From contig NZ_VLNY01000005.1 in assembly GCF_008297975.1 (NCBI RefSeq), forward strand, positions 248,001-312,000: DNA of 64,000 nucleotides, given 5' to 3'. The translations under genes and the position numbers were made by a program. The stretch comes from Antrihabitans cavernicola. GTDB taxonomy: Bacteria > Actinomycetota > Actinomycetes > Mycobacteriales > Mycobacteriaceae. Below are positions 10,399 to 18,306 of the stretch, piece by piece. The number at the start of each line of letters is the position of its first letter. Position 1 is the first letter of the stretch. The notes under the pieces were generated by a model. The model saw nothing but the letters and a program-made list of their open reading frames with translations. It was not told where the DNA came from and searched no databases.

Positions 10399-10683
10399 AT
10401 GGCACTGCTCACAGATTCCGAACTTTCCGACGGCCTCGCCGACTTGCCCGACTGGACGCGCTCCGGTGACAGCATCAGCCGCGCGATAGAGGCGCCCACG
10501 TTTCCCGACGCCATCGAGCTGGTTCGCAAGGTGGCCGACGAGGCAGAGACGGCTCAGCACCACCCTGACATCGATATTCGTTGGCGCACGGTGACATTCG
10601 TGCTGTCGACCCACTCCGACGGCGGTCTCACCGCAAAGGATCTGGCGCTGGCTGCGACGATCGATCGGCTCGCCGCGGGTTGA
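10399..10683 (+). CDS. phhB: pterin-4-alpha-carbinolamine dehydratase
   Basis: Dehydrates 4a-hydroxy-tetrahydropterin, recycling pterin cofactor; in bacteria without aromatic hydroxylases the role may lie in molybdopterin or other pterin handling. 94 residues, full length for PCD/DCoH. The signature is EAETAQHHPDIDIRWRTV, with the catalytic His pair and following His/Asp region. Its 3' end overlaps the convergent pimE by 56 bases, so the last residues of both proteins are encoded on opposite strands of the same DNA. Equivalent to Rv1159A by position. Confidence 0.92.
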   Translation: MALLTDSELSDGLADLPDWTRSGDSISRAIEAPTFPDAIELVRKVADEAETAQHHPDIDIRWRTVTFVLSTHSDGGLTAKDLALAATIDRLAAG

Positions 10684-11872
10684 CCCCGCGACCGACGTAG
10701 ATCACCCAGAGATAGAAACCGAGTACGCCGACCACGTACACGGTGCCGAGCCACGCCAACAGGCCTGGACGCGAGATCAACCAGATGGAGTCCTGGAAGA
10801 AACTCAGGATCCACGGCACCCCGACCAGCGTGGTGAGCAACCAATAGCCGGCCAGAATCTTGGTACCGAGCCGATCGCGATGCGGACCGTGCAGCAACCA
10901 GATCGCCATCGGGACCACCCACACCCAGTGGTGCGACCACGAGATCGGCGAAATCAGCAGCCCCAACAGCTGCACGATGACCAGCGTGCCCAACCTGTCG
11001 TCGTGATCGAGCGTCCGCCAGGCCAGCACCGCGAGCGCGGCGAAGATCAGCACGGCGGCGATCAGCAACGGCCCGTTTTCGACGTCATGGCCGACGATTC
11101 GACTCAGCGCCCCGCGCAGCGACTGATTCCACACCGATCCGACCGGCCCGATGCGGCTCGCGTCGCCGAGCAGATGCTCGAAATATTCGCGCGCCTGCGA
11201 ACCGATGATCAGATAACTGATGCCGACGGTGCCTGCGAAGACCACGGCGGACGCGAGTGCGGCCGCGAACCGTCGTCGCGCAAGGAAGTAGAGCCCGGTG
11301 ATCGCAGGCGTGAGCTTGATCCCCGCGATGAAGCCGACCAGAAATCCTGACAGCCACCAACGCGCACTACGGACCGCCACCATCGCGCCCAGGACCAGGA
11401 AGACGTTGACCTGGCCGTAGTCGAGCGTGGTTCGCACCGGCTCCGTCCACGTGCCGAACGCGGTCCACACCATGGCGATCGACCGCCAGCGCGTCGGGTC
11501 CTGCTTCACAACGGGTCCGAGCAGCAACTCGAGGCTGATTTTCACGACCGCATACAGGGCCGCAACGGTGAGCAACTGCCACACGATCCCGACCAGCGTG
11601 AACGGCAGGTAGTGCAGCGGCAGGAACACCAACGCCGCAAACGGCGGGTAGGTGAAGGGAAGCGGGAAGTCGGGCGTTTCCTTCGAGTACGTGTAGCTGT
11701 AGAGATCGCCGCGCAGCAACGATGCCGATCCGTCGACGTAGACGTGCAGGTCCACCAGATTCATGCCGTTGGCGGTCGACAACGACCACACCATTCGAGC
11801 ACCGACCGCCACCAGGAGCAGCAGAGGCGCGAGTCGTGTGAGCCGACTCACTACCGATGACTGCTGCTTCAC
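10628..11872 (-). CDS. pimE: alpha-1,2-mannosyltransferase PimE
   Basis: GT87 (GT-C) polytopic membrane enzyme that adds the fifth mannose to phosphatidylinositol mannosides from polyprenyl-phosphate mannose, on the outer face of the inner membrane. 414 residues with about ten hydrophobic spans. The first periplasmic loop carries NLVDLHVYVDG (Asp41 and Asp47), where PimE has its essential Asp. Later loops have the Tyr/Asp-rich WNQSLRGALSR and SPISWSHHW motifs of this family. The start is GTG. Overlap with phhB and proximity to mutT2 reproduce the mycobacterial locus, which supports the orthology. Confidence 0.92.
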   Translation of the reverse strand: MKQQSSVVSRLTRLAPLLLLVAVGARMVWSLSTANGMNLVDLHVYVDGSASLLRGDLYSYTYSKETPDFPLPFTYPPFAALVFLPLHYLPFTLVGIVWQLLTVAALYAVVKISLELLLGPVVKQDPTRWRSIAMVWTAFGTWTEPVRTTLDYGQVNVFLVLGAMVAVRSARWWLSGFLVGFIAGIKLTPAITGLYFLARRRFAAALASAVVFAGTVGISYLIIGSQAREYFEHLLGDASRIGPVGSVWNQSLRGALSRIVGHDVENGPLLIAAVLIFAALAVLAWRTLDHDDRLGTLVIVQLLGLLISPISWSHHWVWVVPMAIWLLHGPHRDRLGTKILAGYWLLTTLVGVPWILSFFQDSIWLISRPGLLAWLGTVYVVGVLGFYLWVIYVGRGVNPRRADRSSQPAPDPLR

Positions 11873-12186
11873 TGTCTCGCGCTCTCCCGTTGCTTGGTGT
11901 ACGCGGGGCGGACCCGGACGTCGCGAAGAGCCTAACCGTCTCTGACATGCCGCTGGTCATACCCTCGCCGCTGGGGTAACAGTTGTATCAATTTTCACAT
12001 TGATCACTTCTGTAACACGCTATGGTCAGCACACCTGCCCTACTGGGCCGCCGTTTCCACGGATGCGGCACGATAGCTCTCGATTTGGACATCGGCTGGC
12101 TGTACAACGCCGAGGCGCTGTACATAGAGTGACGTCTCGAGTCGGTAACGGCCGGACCTGCTTGACGAACGAAAGATGGGGACACT
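11873..12186. promoter_or_regulatory. divergent intergenic region, pimE / secreted protein
   Basis: 314 bases without a convincing gene. It must carry the promoters of pimE (leftward) and the secreted Ala/Pro-rich protein (rightward). Visible signals: a perfect 6-bp inverted repeat ATCAAT-6-ATTGAT at 11987-12004, flanked by GTAACA at 11976-11981 and 12012-12017. GTAAC-type repeats are the core of MtrA binding sites in related bacteria, so control by MtrAB is possible but untested. Short reading frames here look like chance. Confidence 0.4.
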
Positions 12187-12954
12187 GTGCTTCGCACCCG
12201 AGGAACGCGCAAAGTTGTAACGGCACTTGCGATCGCAGCCGCTGCCGCAATCGTTGCGCCGACTACGGCCGCCGCCGACCAGGCCCCCACTCCGCCACCG
12301 GCTGTCCCGCAGGGCATTCCGGTCGACGCACTCGCTTCGCTGGCGCCCGCGATCATCGGCGCCGTTGCCGGTCCGGCGGACATCGCCGACGGCCCGCAGG
12401 CATCCCTGCTCGATCAGGCCAAGCAGATCCTGGCGACTGCCGACCTGCCGCCGCAGATCAAGACCACACTCGAAAGCGTCATCACGTTCCTGGACGGCAG
12501 CGGCGGCGGTGGCCCCGCATTGCCGAAGAACGGCCCCACGATCGCGCAGTTCCTGTACCCGACGATCGGTAAGGGCTGCATCTCCGACACCGCCGACTCG
12601 GTCGGTACCGCGCTGGCAGTTCCCGGCCCCGGCAAGTTGCCGCCCCCCGGACCGGGCGCAGGCCAGGCCGGCTTCGTCTTCACCGCGCTCGGCACCAAGC
12701 CCGCGACGCCCGATCAGGCCAACCCGATGACGGTGACCTGGTTGAACCTCGACAATCGTCGTTCGGCGACTCAGAACCTCACCGATGCAGCGAAGATCAA
12801 CCCGGACGGCCCGGCCACACTGTCGGCCATCGCAGACACCGGCCCCGGCCGCGTGGTTGCCGTGGTGTCCGGTTCGCTGACCACCGCCGCAGCGGATGCC
12901 GCACCGCGCACCTGCACATTCCTGCCGACGGTCGGGATGTTCGCAGTCGCATGA
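12187..12954 (+). CDS. secreted Ala/Pro-rich protein (Rv1157c/Rv1158c-like by position)
   Basis: 255 residues. A classical signal peptide (RTRGTRKVVTALAIAAAAAIVAPTTAAA, about residues 3-30) is followed by a Pro-rich segment APTPPPAVPQG, a helical middle, a Gly/Pro linker and a beta-rich C-terminal part with the motif TVTWLNLDN. Two cysteines (GKGCIS and PRTCTF) could form one disulfide in the exported protein. The start is GTG. Location next to pimE is that of the Ala/Pro-rich secreted proteins Rv1157c/Rv1158c, which have no known function. The protein at 63697 shares the signal-peptide style and a TWHNLD motif, so the two may be distant paralogues. Confidence 0.75.
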   Translation: MLRTRGTRKVVTALAIAAAAAIVAPTTAAADQAPTPPPAVPQGIPVDALASLAPAIIGAVAGPADIADGPQASLLDQAKQILATADLPPQIKTTLESVITFLDGSGGGGPALPKNGPTIAQFLYPTIGKGCISDTADSVGTALAVPGPGKLPPPGPGAGQAGFVFTALGTKPATPDQANPMTVTWLNLDNRRSATQNLTDAAKINPDGPATLSAIADTGPGRVVAVVSGSLTTAAADAAPRTCTFLPTVGMFAVA

Positions 12955-12965
12955 CGGCGACCGTC

Positions 12966-13631
12966 TCATTCGGCGGTCGGTACCTCGAAACGTTGCAATC
13001 CTGTCGTCAGGAATGACACGAACGCGTCTTCGAGTTCAGGCAGCTCGGCGGTGCGACCGTCGGCGACATAGCGGTAGAACAGTTCCAGACACCCGCCGAC
13101 GAGCGCCAGATAGGTGTTGTCGGTTGCGGGTGGGCTACCACTCATCCGATGCCAGCTGCGCATGGTGGCCGCGAGAGTATCCAAGTACTCGTTCCGCAAT
13201 CGAACTGCGGCCGGCCCTGCTCCGGGCAACTCCAGCGTCCACGCCCTGGTGAATTCGGGCTCGCTCGCCGCAACCCGCAGATACTCGCGCATCGCCGCCC
13301 TGACCACAGCCGACCAGTCGTGCGACGCCGCGCCATCGGCGGCGGTGACGACCTGCCGAAGCACACTGTCGCGGCCCGCGCCGACGGCAGCGAGGAAACA
13401 CGCTTCCTTGGTAGGAAACTGCTCGTAGAACGCCGCGCGCGCCACCCGCGCGCGGGTGACTATGTCGGCGACCGTCGTCGCGGAGTAGCCGACTTCGGCG
13501 ATCGCTGAGATCGCAGCCCGCAACAGTCGTGGACGTTGCGCCTCTCGGACCTGTTCTCGATCGAGCCTGCCGCGCCCGCGCGGTAAACCCGGCGCATCCG
13601 CCGGAAACGTCCCCGCCAGATCGTTGCCCAT
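12966..13631 (-). CDS. TetR-family transcriptional regulator
   Basis: 221 residues. The N-terminal HTH is typical: LRAAISAIAEVGYSATTVADIVTRARVARAAFYEQF at about residues 37-75, with a Tyr/Phe-rich end. A Pro/Gly/Arg-rich leader of 30 residues precedes it; a later start is possible. The C-terminal ligand domain is not assignable to a known effector class. It is divergent from the cytochrome P450 gene, and the gap contains a perfect palindrome (13743-13754), so it probably represses itself and the P450. Confidence 0.88.
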   Translation of the reverse strand: MGNDLAGTFPADAPGLPRGRGRLDREQVREAQRPRLLRAAISAIAEVGYSATTVADIVTRARVARAAFYEQFPTKEACFLAAVGAGRDSVLRQVVTAADGAASHDWSAVVRAAMREYLRVAASEPEFTRAWTLELPGAGPAAVRLRNEYLDTLAATMRSWHRMSGSPPATDNTYLALVGGCLELFYRYVADGRTAELPELEDAFVSFLTTGLQRFEVPTAE

Positions 13632-13742
13632 GCCAACTCACCTTCCGCCGCGCTCTCGCACCCATCTTGGACGATCCGGACGACCTTCTTGCCGCCGGGT
13701 CCTTGACAGCGAGAGGGCGCGCTGACACAGTTCTAACAAAGA

Positions 13743-13754
13743 AACGTATACGTT
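13743..13754. promoter_or_regulatory. putative TetR operator AACGTATACGTT
   Basis: A perfect 12-bp palindrome, with near-symmetric flanks (AAAGAA on the left, TTCTTT on the right), lies 35 bases before the P450 ATG. The central TATACG could also serve as a -10 box with TGACAC (13723-13728) as -35, so a bound repressor would block the P450 promoter. Another TTGACA is at 13703-13708. Confidence 0.5.
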
Positions 13755-13788
13755 CTTTTATAAATTTCTTCCGAGCGAGGGAGCTCTG

Positions 13789-15156
13789 ATGGCCGTGGAA
13801 AGTACCGCCGACAAGACCAAGCCGCGCCAGGCGACAATCCAGTTGCGGGATCTGCCGCGACCACCGATTCATTCCGCTGTCGGATTCGCGGCTTTCTGGG
13901 CTGATCCGGAGTTCGCGCGCAAGCAGTTCGACGTTCGCGGGGATCGGATGGTGGTCGATCTGCCGTTATTGCCGACAATGCTCTTCACCGCGGTTCCCGA
14001 GGACGCGAAAGCGGTCTTCACCCAGGTCGACAGCGGGTTGCGCCTCGGTGAGGCGCTGCGTCGGCTCGCACCGCACGAGATGCTCTTCGGCCGCGAAATG
14101 ATCGACTGGTGGAACGGGGCCAATCACGCCAAGCTGCGCAAGAAAGTGGCGCCGGCTTTCAACGGAGCCGCCCTGCGCGGTTACGAGGAAGCGATGGTCG
14201 ACGCCGCGAAGCGACGCGTGGACGAGTGGCCTGTCGGGGAGCCGGTCCGCTTCACGCGACAGATGAAAACGCTCGCGCGCGACGTGATCATGTCGGTCGT
14301 GTTCGGTGTGACCGAGGGCGATCGGCGGGACCGACTGGAACAGGCATTGATCGACCTCGACCGGGCGATCGCCTCCAACGGAATGCGCACCCGGTACGTA
14401 GCCGCGATTCTCAGCGGCGGCCGGTGGCCCCGCTACACCGCGATGCGAGAGATCAGCGCCCGCATCGACGCGGTGACTTTGGAAGAAATCGCCTTCCGGC
14501 GGGCGAACCCCAGCCCGGTCCAGCGAAAGGACTGCCTGGCGATCTTCCTCGAACTGGCGGAAGACGACCCGGAGAACCTGCTCTCCGATCAGATGATCGC
14601 GGTGTTTCAGCGAATGTTGCTCATCGCCGGCTACGAAACGACAGCGGTCACTCTCGCCTGGGTCGCGGAGCGGCTTGTTCGCCACCCCGAGGTGATGGCC
14701 ACCCTCGACCAGAGCTTGGCAGCCGGTGCTGACGACTACCTCGACGCCGTCATCACCGAGACCATGCGGATACGGCCTGCCCTCCCTGTGACGATGCGCT
14801 ACGCCGAGAAAGACGTCGACATCAACGGCTTACGCGTGCCGAAGGGCACCATCGTGATGCTTTACATCAACGCGATCCAGAAACGCGAGGAGTTCTACCC
14901 GAATCCGGACGAGTTCGATCCCGACCGGTTCCTCGGGGTCCGACCCGACCCCCACCGATGGTTGCCCTTCGGCGGCGGTGCCCATCGCTGCCTCGCCGCG
15001 AACTTCGCGATGTTCGAATCACGAGTCCTGCTGCGCACGATCCTCACGCACCGCCGACTGCTACCCGACGCCGGCGCCGGTGAACGCCAAGATCAACATC
15101 GCAACATCCTGCTCACCCCGCATCGAGGAGCAACCGTCACCTTGGCGCATCGCTGA
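13789..15156 (+). CDS. cytochrome P450
   Basis: Heme-thiolate monooxygenase, 455 residues, soluble bacterial class needing ferredoxin and reductase encoded elsewhere. The I-helix oxygen-activation motif is AGYETT (280-285), the ExxR pair lies in ETMRIRP, and the heme loop is FGGGAHRCLA with Cys401. Substrate is not deducible; the general layout resembles the CYP102-N/CYP110-like clades with a short N-terminus and no membrane anchor. It has its own TetR regulator upstream and no redox partner next to it. The ATG has GAGGGAGC about 5 bases upstream. Confidence 0.92.
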   Translation: MAVESTADKTKPRQATIQLRDLPRPPIHSAVGFAAFWADPEFARKQFDVRGDRMVVDLPLLPTMLFTAVPEDAKAVFTQVDSGLRLGEALRRLAPHEMLFGREMIDWWNGANHAKLRKKVAPAFNGAALRGYEEAMVDAAKRRVDEWPVGEPVRFTRQMKTLARDVIMSVVFGVTEGDRRDRLEQALIDLDRAIASNGMRTRYVAAILSGGRWPRYTAMREISARIDAVTLEEIAFRRANPSPVQRKDCLAIFLELAEDDPENLLSDQMIAVFQRMLLIAGYETTAVTLAWVAERLVRHPEVMATLDQSLAAGADDYLDAVITETMRIRPALPVTMRYAEKDVDINGLRVPKGTIVMLYINAIQKREEFYPNPDEFDPDRFLGVRPDPHRWLPFGGGAHRCLAANFAMFESRVLLRTILTHRRLLPDAGAGERQDQHRNILLTPHRGATVTLAHR

Positions 15157-15236
15157 GAGAGGGCGGTCGCGTCCATCGGTGACGACGAGTCGCGATTTCC
15201 GGCCATCGACTCGGTTGGGCTGTGGTAGACCGAGGA

Positions 15237-15575
15237 ATGGCCGTCAACAGCCGATCGAAAAAGTCCGCGCATTCGCACAGGTCGATATTGTCGATTCGCT
15301 CCGAAGGTTCGATCCTGTCCATCGGATCCGCCTATTCGGTGCTCTCCATCGGCAGTGTCGGATCGGTGCTGTCCATCGGCTCGGTGGGATCCTTCGGGTC
15401 AGCCCTGTCGTCCGCGTCGTTCGCCAGTCTGGGATCCGCGTTCTCCGGAAGGTCGCGCTGGTCGCTGCTGTCGTGGCAGGGCGAAAAGACCGCGCCGCAG
15501 CCCCGTCCGGCGCTGTACGTCGTGCCGGACGAGGCCGAGCCCGACGAAGCCGGGATGTATCACGTCCAGACGTGA
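15237..15575 (+). CDS. protein with serine at every third residue (Ser-x-x repeat)
   Basis: 112 residues. From Ser7 to Ser79 every third residue is serine: 25 serines in strict register, with the two residues between drawn from I, L, V, G and A. Nine-residue units such as SILSIGSAY and SVLSIGSVG are recognisable within this. An acidic tail (VVPDEAEPDEAGMYHVQT) follows. No signal peptide or membrane span is seen. A strict triplet suggests a regular rod: a three-sided solenoid or polyproline-II-type bundle. ATG 15237 is assumed; GTG 15222 is the alternative. The family is not known to me beyond similar unnamed actinobacterial proteins. It converges on the 29-residue ORF and the DUF1906 gene. 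Confidence 0.7.
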   Translation: MAVNSRSKKSAHSHRSILSIRSEGSILSIGSAYSVLSIGSVGSVLSIGSVGSFGSALSSASFASLGSAFSGRSRWSLLSWQGEKTAPQPRPALYVVPDEAEPDEAGMYHVQT

Positions 15576-15582
15576 CGGTGCG

Positions 15583-15672
15583 CTAGAGCGAGCCGTTGCC
15601 CGATGAGCCGGACGAGACGGCGCTGTACACCCAGCCGGTCGCGGCGTAGAAGAGATTGATCAGCAGGTCCAT
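15583..15672 (-). CDS. 29-residue hydrophobic small peptide
   Basis: ATG 15672 opens a 29-codon frame, MDLLINLFYAATGWVYSAVS then a Ser/Gly tail and TAG. It has AAGGAGA 7 bases upstream, the best ribosome binding site in this area, and lies 12 bases after the stop of the Tat-exported DUF1906 gene, so they should share a transcript. The first 19 residues could form one short membrane helix. Nothing else identifies it. Too short for automatic calling, hence likely to be missed. Confidence 0.5.
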   Translation of the reverse strand: MDLLINLFYAATGWVYSAVSSGSSGNGSL

Positions 15673-15684
15673 GTCGGTTCTCCT

Positions 15685-16437
15685 TCACCACTGCCCGTAG
15701 TCGGGCTTCAAGATCACGTTCAGATCGACACCGACGCCGTCGACGCTGTGCTGATCGATCTGGTGCTGATGCAGGTTCGCGTCCGGGTGGACGTAGCCCT
15801 CCGGCGTGCCCCAATCGTGTTGCCAGAAGAACGAACCCAGGCCCGCGAGCCGAGCCAGGTTGATCGTTCCTGAGTTCGCGTAGACACCCAGATTGGTATC
15901 GCCGACCACGCCCTGCCAGCCGAGGAGGTAGGGGGCGATCATGGTGGCGAACTCGATCGTGGTCGGATTGTCGTCGATGGATGCGTAGATCGGCTTGTTG
16001 TCCGGCCCGCCCGCAGCGCGGTGCAGTTCCAGCCCGCGAGCGGCGTGCTTCTTGCCCGCCTCCAGCCCACCGCGCCAGTCGGCGGTCGGCCCCTTGCCGT
16101 ACTGGTAGCAGGAGACCACGGACAGACCGGCGGCCTGCAGTGCTTCCGCCTCACCCGCGAGCATCGGTTTTCCGGTCATCCATTCCGCGCCCTTGCGGCG
16201 GTCCGAAACGTACCGAATGGCGCCGGCGTATCCGGCGTCCTTGATCGCAGCTGCCGATGGAACGCCACCCGCGTAGTCGATCAGCGTCCCGAGATCCGAA
16301 TCTGCTTGCGCAACAACCGACCTGGAGCCGATCGCACTCAAGCCCAACGCGCACGAGCCTGCCGCCGCGTACCTGAACAAGCTTCGCCGGGATACCTGCA
16401 CGTGCAACCTCGCATCGCTGTCGGTTGGTCGACACAC
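15685..16437 (-). CDS. Tat-exported DUF1906 glycoside-hydrolase-like protein (Rv2525c-like)
   Basis: 250 residues. A twin-arginine signal SRRSLFRYAAAG leads into a hydrophobic stretch and an AQA cleavage region. The mature part is the DUF1906 TIM-barrel domain, GTLIDYAGGVPSAAAIKDAG at its start, with IRYVSDRRKGAEW, SCYQYGK and YASIDDNP as acidic-rich strand ends that may form the active site. Family members act, or are thought to act, on the cell wall outside the membrane; the M. tuberculosis homologue Rv2525c is a Tat substrate. Starts: GTG 16437 with GGAAGG 7 bases upstream, or GTG 16401 with GAGG 6 bases upstream. GTAACA boxes upstream hint at MtrA-type control. Confidence 0.85.
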   Translation of the reverse strand: MCRPTDSDARLHVQVSRRSLFRYAAAGSCALGLSAIGSRSVVAQADSDLGTLIDYAGGVPSAAAIKDAGYAGAIRYVSDRRKGAEWMTGKPMLAGEAEALQAAGLSVVSCYQYGKGPTADWRGGLEAGKKHAARGLELHRAAGGPDNKPIYASIDDNPTTIEFATMIAPYLLGWQGVVGDTNLGVYANSGTINLARLAGLGSFFWQHDWGTPEGYVHPDANLHQHQIDQHSVDGVGVDLNVILKPDYGQW

Positions 16438-16645
16438 CGGCGCGCCTTCCCCAAGGCAGTGCCACTCGCCGGTATCGTCGTTTGTTTACATATTTCATCA
16501 CATTCACTCTGGTGTCGCTAGCCGCTTGCGTAACACCAGTCACTTCAGTGTGATTTCGACGGCCCAATACGGAGGGACGTAACAAACCAGGCATACCTCG
16601 CGGTATCCACTCCGATCACAGTCGTGACGAGTCCTGGGGGCCCAC

Positions 16646-17002
16646 ATGCCGTATGCCGTATTTGCACTGCTCACTCTGGTGCTCTGGATCTACTGTCTGG
16701 TCGACGTGATCACGTGCCCCGAATCCGAAGTGCGCAATCTGCCCAAGATCATGTGGCTGCTGATCGTCCTGTTCGTCCCGACCATCGGCTCGATCATCTG
16801 GCTGGTCGCGGGTCGGCCGGAAGGTGCTCGACGCGCCTTCTCCGGACCCGCCGCAGCAGCGGGCTACACCGAATACGACCGCCCCGGACGTCACATCGCA
16901 CAACGCCCCGAGGACGACGAAGAGTTTCTGCGGCGCTGCCGTGAACGGGCCGAGCAACAGCGTCGTGAGGCGAAGCGTCAGCGCGAGGCCGACGAAAGTT
17001 GA
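16646..17002 (+). CDS. PLDc_N-domain small membrane protein
   Basis: 118 residues with two transmembrane helices (AVFALLTLVLWIYCLVDVI and KIMWLLIVLFVPTIGSIIWLVAG) joined by a short loop containing CPESEVRNLPK, the pattern of the phospholipase D-nuclease N-terminal domain (PF13396). No phospholipase catalytic HKD motif is present. The cytoplasmic tail is Arg/Glu-rich and helical (EEFLRRCRERAEQQRREAKRQ). Stops 3 bases before the convergent duplicated-domain gene. Precise function unknown. Confidence 0.82.
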   Translation: MPYAVFALLTLVLWIYCLVDVITCPESEVRNLPKIMWLLIVLFVPTIGSIIWLVAGRPEGARRAFSGPAAAAGYTEYDRPGRHIAQRPEDDEEFLRRCRERAEQQRREAKRQREADES

Positions 17003-17005
17003 CCG

Positions 17006-18139
17006 CTAGGCGCTGGCGATGCGCGCAGCGACATCCACCGTTCGCGAAGAGCGGTCTCTGGTCTGATTGTTGACCTCCGCGGCGACCTGCTCGCGAATCT
17101 GCTTCTTCACGCCGCCGATCAACCCCAGCACCGACGCGCTCAGCCCCTTGGACTTCAGCTCCACGTCGACGTCGTCCGGATCCACCTGGGCAACGTCGAC
17201 CACGATCTGCAGCGGCTCGGCGGCGCGAGCGGTCAGCACCAACGGAATCGCAATATCGGCCTTGTAGTTGTTGTCGCGGGCAATCGAGATGACCAGATCG
17301 AGGTCGAGGGGAACGGTCAGGTCGAACTCGACCGGGTTGTCCGACCGAGGGTCGGTACGCGGCGCGCGAACGGCGCCGTCGGCGCTCACCGACGCCATGT
17401 CTCCCGGCCCGGTTTTGAGTGGACCGATCTCGATTTTGCGACCTGCGAGATCCTTCGCACCTTCGGAAATGCGAGCTTGCGTCACCGCATGCTGGAAGAA
17501 CCGAGTGCCGAACTCCTCGTAGGTGATCCAGTCGAAGGTGGTGTTGGTGGAGCGCTGTTCACCGTTGTCGTCGATTCTCGCTCCGATATCGAACACTCGG
17601 CCGCGTACGGACGCGGGATCGGACAGCATCGCGTTCAACCGGTTGGCAACCTCGAAGCGCACGATCCGCCCGATCGGTTCGAGCAACCATTCCCACGCCG
17701 CGCCCAACGCTTCGGCACGGACCACCAACTTCACGTCGTCGTGCGTCACCTTCGGAATGTCGATGACGATCAGCAACGGCGCCGCGGCCCGCGCGGACAG
17801 CTCGAGGTTTATCTCCACGCTGGCTTCGATGCGGACCTGCTGACCGAAGCGCAGCGACAACACCAGCGACGCCGGAACCATCAGATCGAACCGGACGTCG
17901 TCACCGTCACGCCGCGAGATCGTCGGCTTCCCGATAGTGCCCTCGGCGACGATCCCCGCGATGCCACCGGGCCCGATCTTGGACGGCCCGATCTTCATGC
18001 CCTTACCGGCCATACCGGCGACCGCTGCCGCGATGCGGTCGGTAGTCACCGCTTCGACGAAGAACCGTCGACCGAAATCCTCGTAGCTGATCCAGGTCAG
18101 CTCACTCGGTTGATCCTCGACGACGTTCGATTCGGTCAT
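17006..18139 (-). CDS. internally duplicated beta-rich protein, function unknown
   Basis: 377 residues built from two similar halves, about 16-190 and 204-377. Matching blocks: WISYEDFGRRFF / WITYEEFGTRFF, IGPSKIGPGGIAG / IGPLKTGPGDMAS, FDLMVPASLVLSL / FDLTVPLDLDLVI, and ARAAAPLLIVIDIPKV / ARAAEPLQIVVDVAQV. The alternation of long beta strands with a terminal amphipathic helix resembles lipid-binding TULIP/SMP modules, but that is inference. No signal peptide or membrane span. ATG 18139 is chosen because MTESNVVEDQ precedes the first repeat; the 12 upstream codons have no support. Nearest neighbours give no pathway. Confidence 0.7.
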   Translation of the reverse strand: MTESNVVEDQPSELTWISYEDFGRRFFVEAVTTDRIAAAVAGMAGKGMKIGPSKIGPGGIAGIVAEGTIGKPTISRRDGDDVRFDLMVPASLVLSLRFGQQVRIEASVEINLELSARAAAPLLIVIDIPKVTHDDVKLVVRAEALGAAWEWLLEPIGRIVRFEVANRLNAMLSDPASVRGRVFDIGARIDDNGEQRSTNTTFDWITYEEFGTRFFQHAVTQARISEGAKDLAGRKIEIGPLKTGPGDMASVSADGAVRAPRTDPRSDNPVEFDLTVPLDLDLVISIARDNNYKADIAIPLVLTARAAEPLQIVVDVAQVDPDDVDVELKSKGLSASVLGLIGGVKKQIREQVAAEVNNQTRDRSSRTVDVAARIASA

Positions 18140-18306
18140 GGTCGGCCACGGCCCCTTTACCCTGCGACGATGCAAGCGGCTCTACCATACGCGGCGCCCA
18201 CCGCCAGCCCGCCGAAAGCGCACTTGCTGTCGCAAACATCGAGTGGAATCGCAACAAGTGCGCACTCGACGAATGACGGAGGACCTCGGAAGCAGTTGAG
18301 CCCGGA

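Noticed and set aside
14109-14732. 207-codon frame inside the P450 gene
   Set aside because: Same strand, different frame, Arg-rich shadow; P450 motifs are all in the 13789 frame.
15583-16437. Phage lysis cassette (small hydrophobic peptide plus glycoside-hydrolase-like protein)
   Set aside because: The DUF1906 protein has a Tat signal and a chromosomal family context, and no phage genes are nearby.
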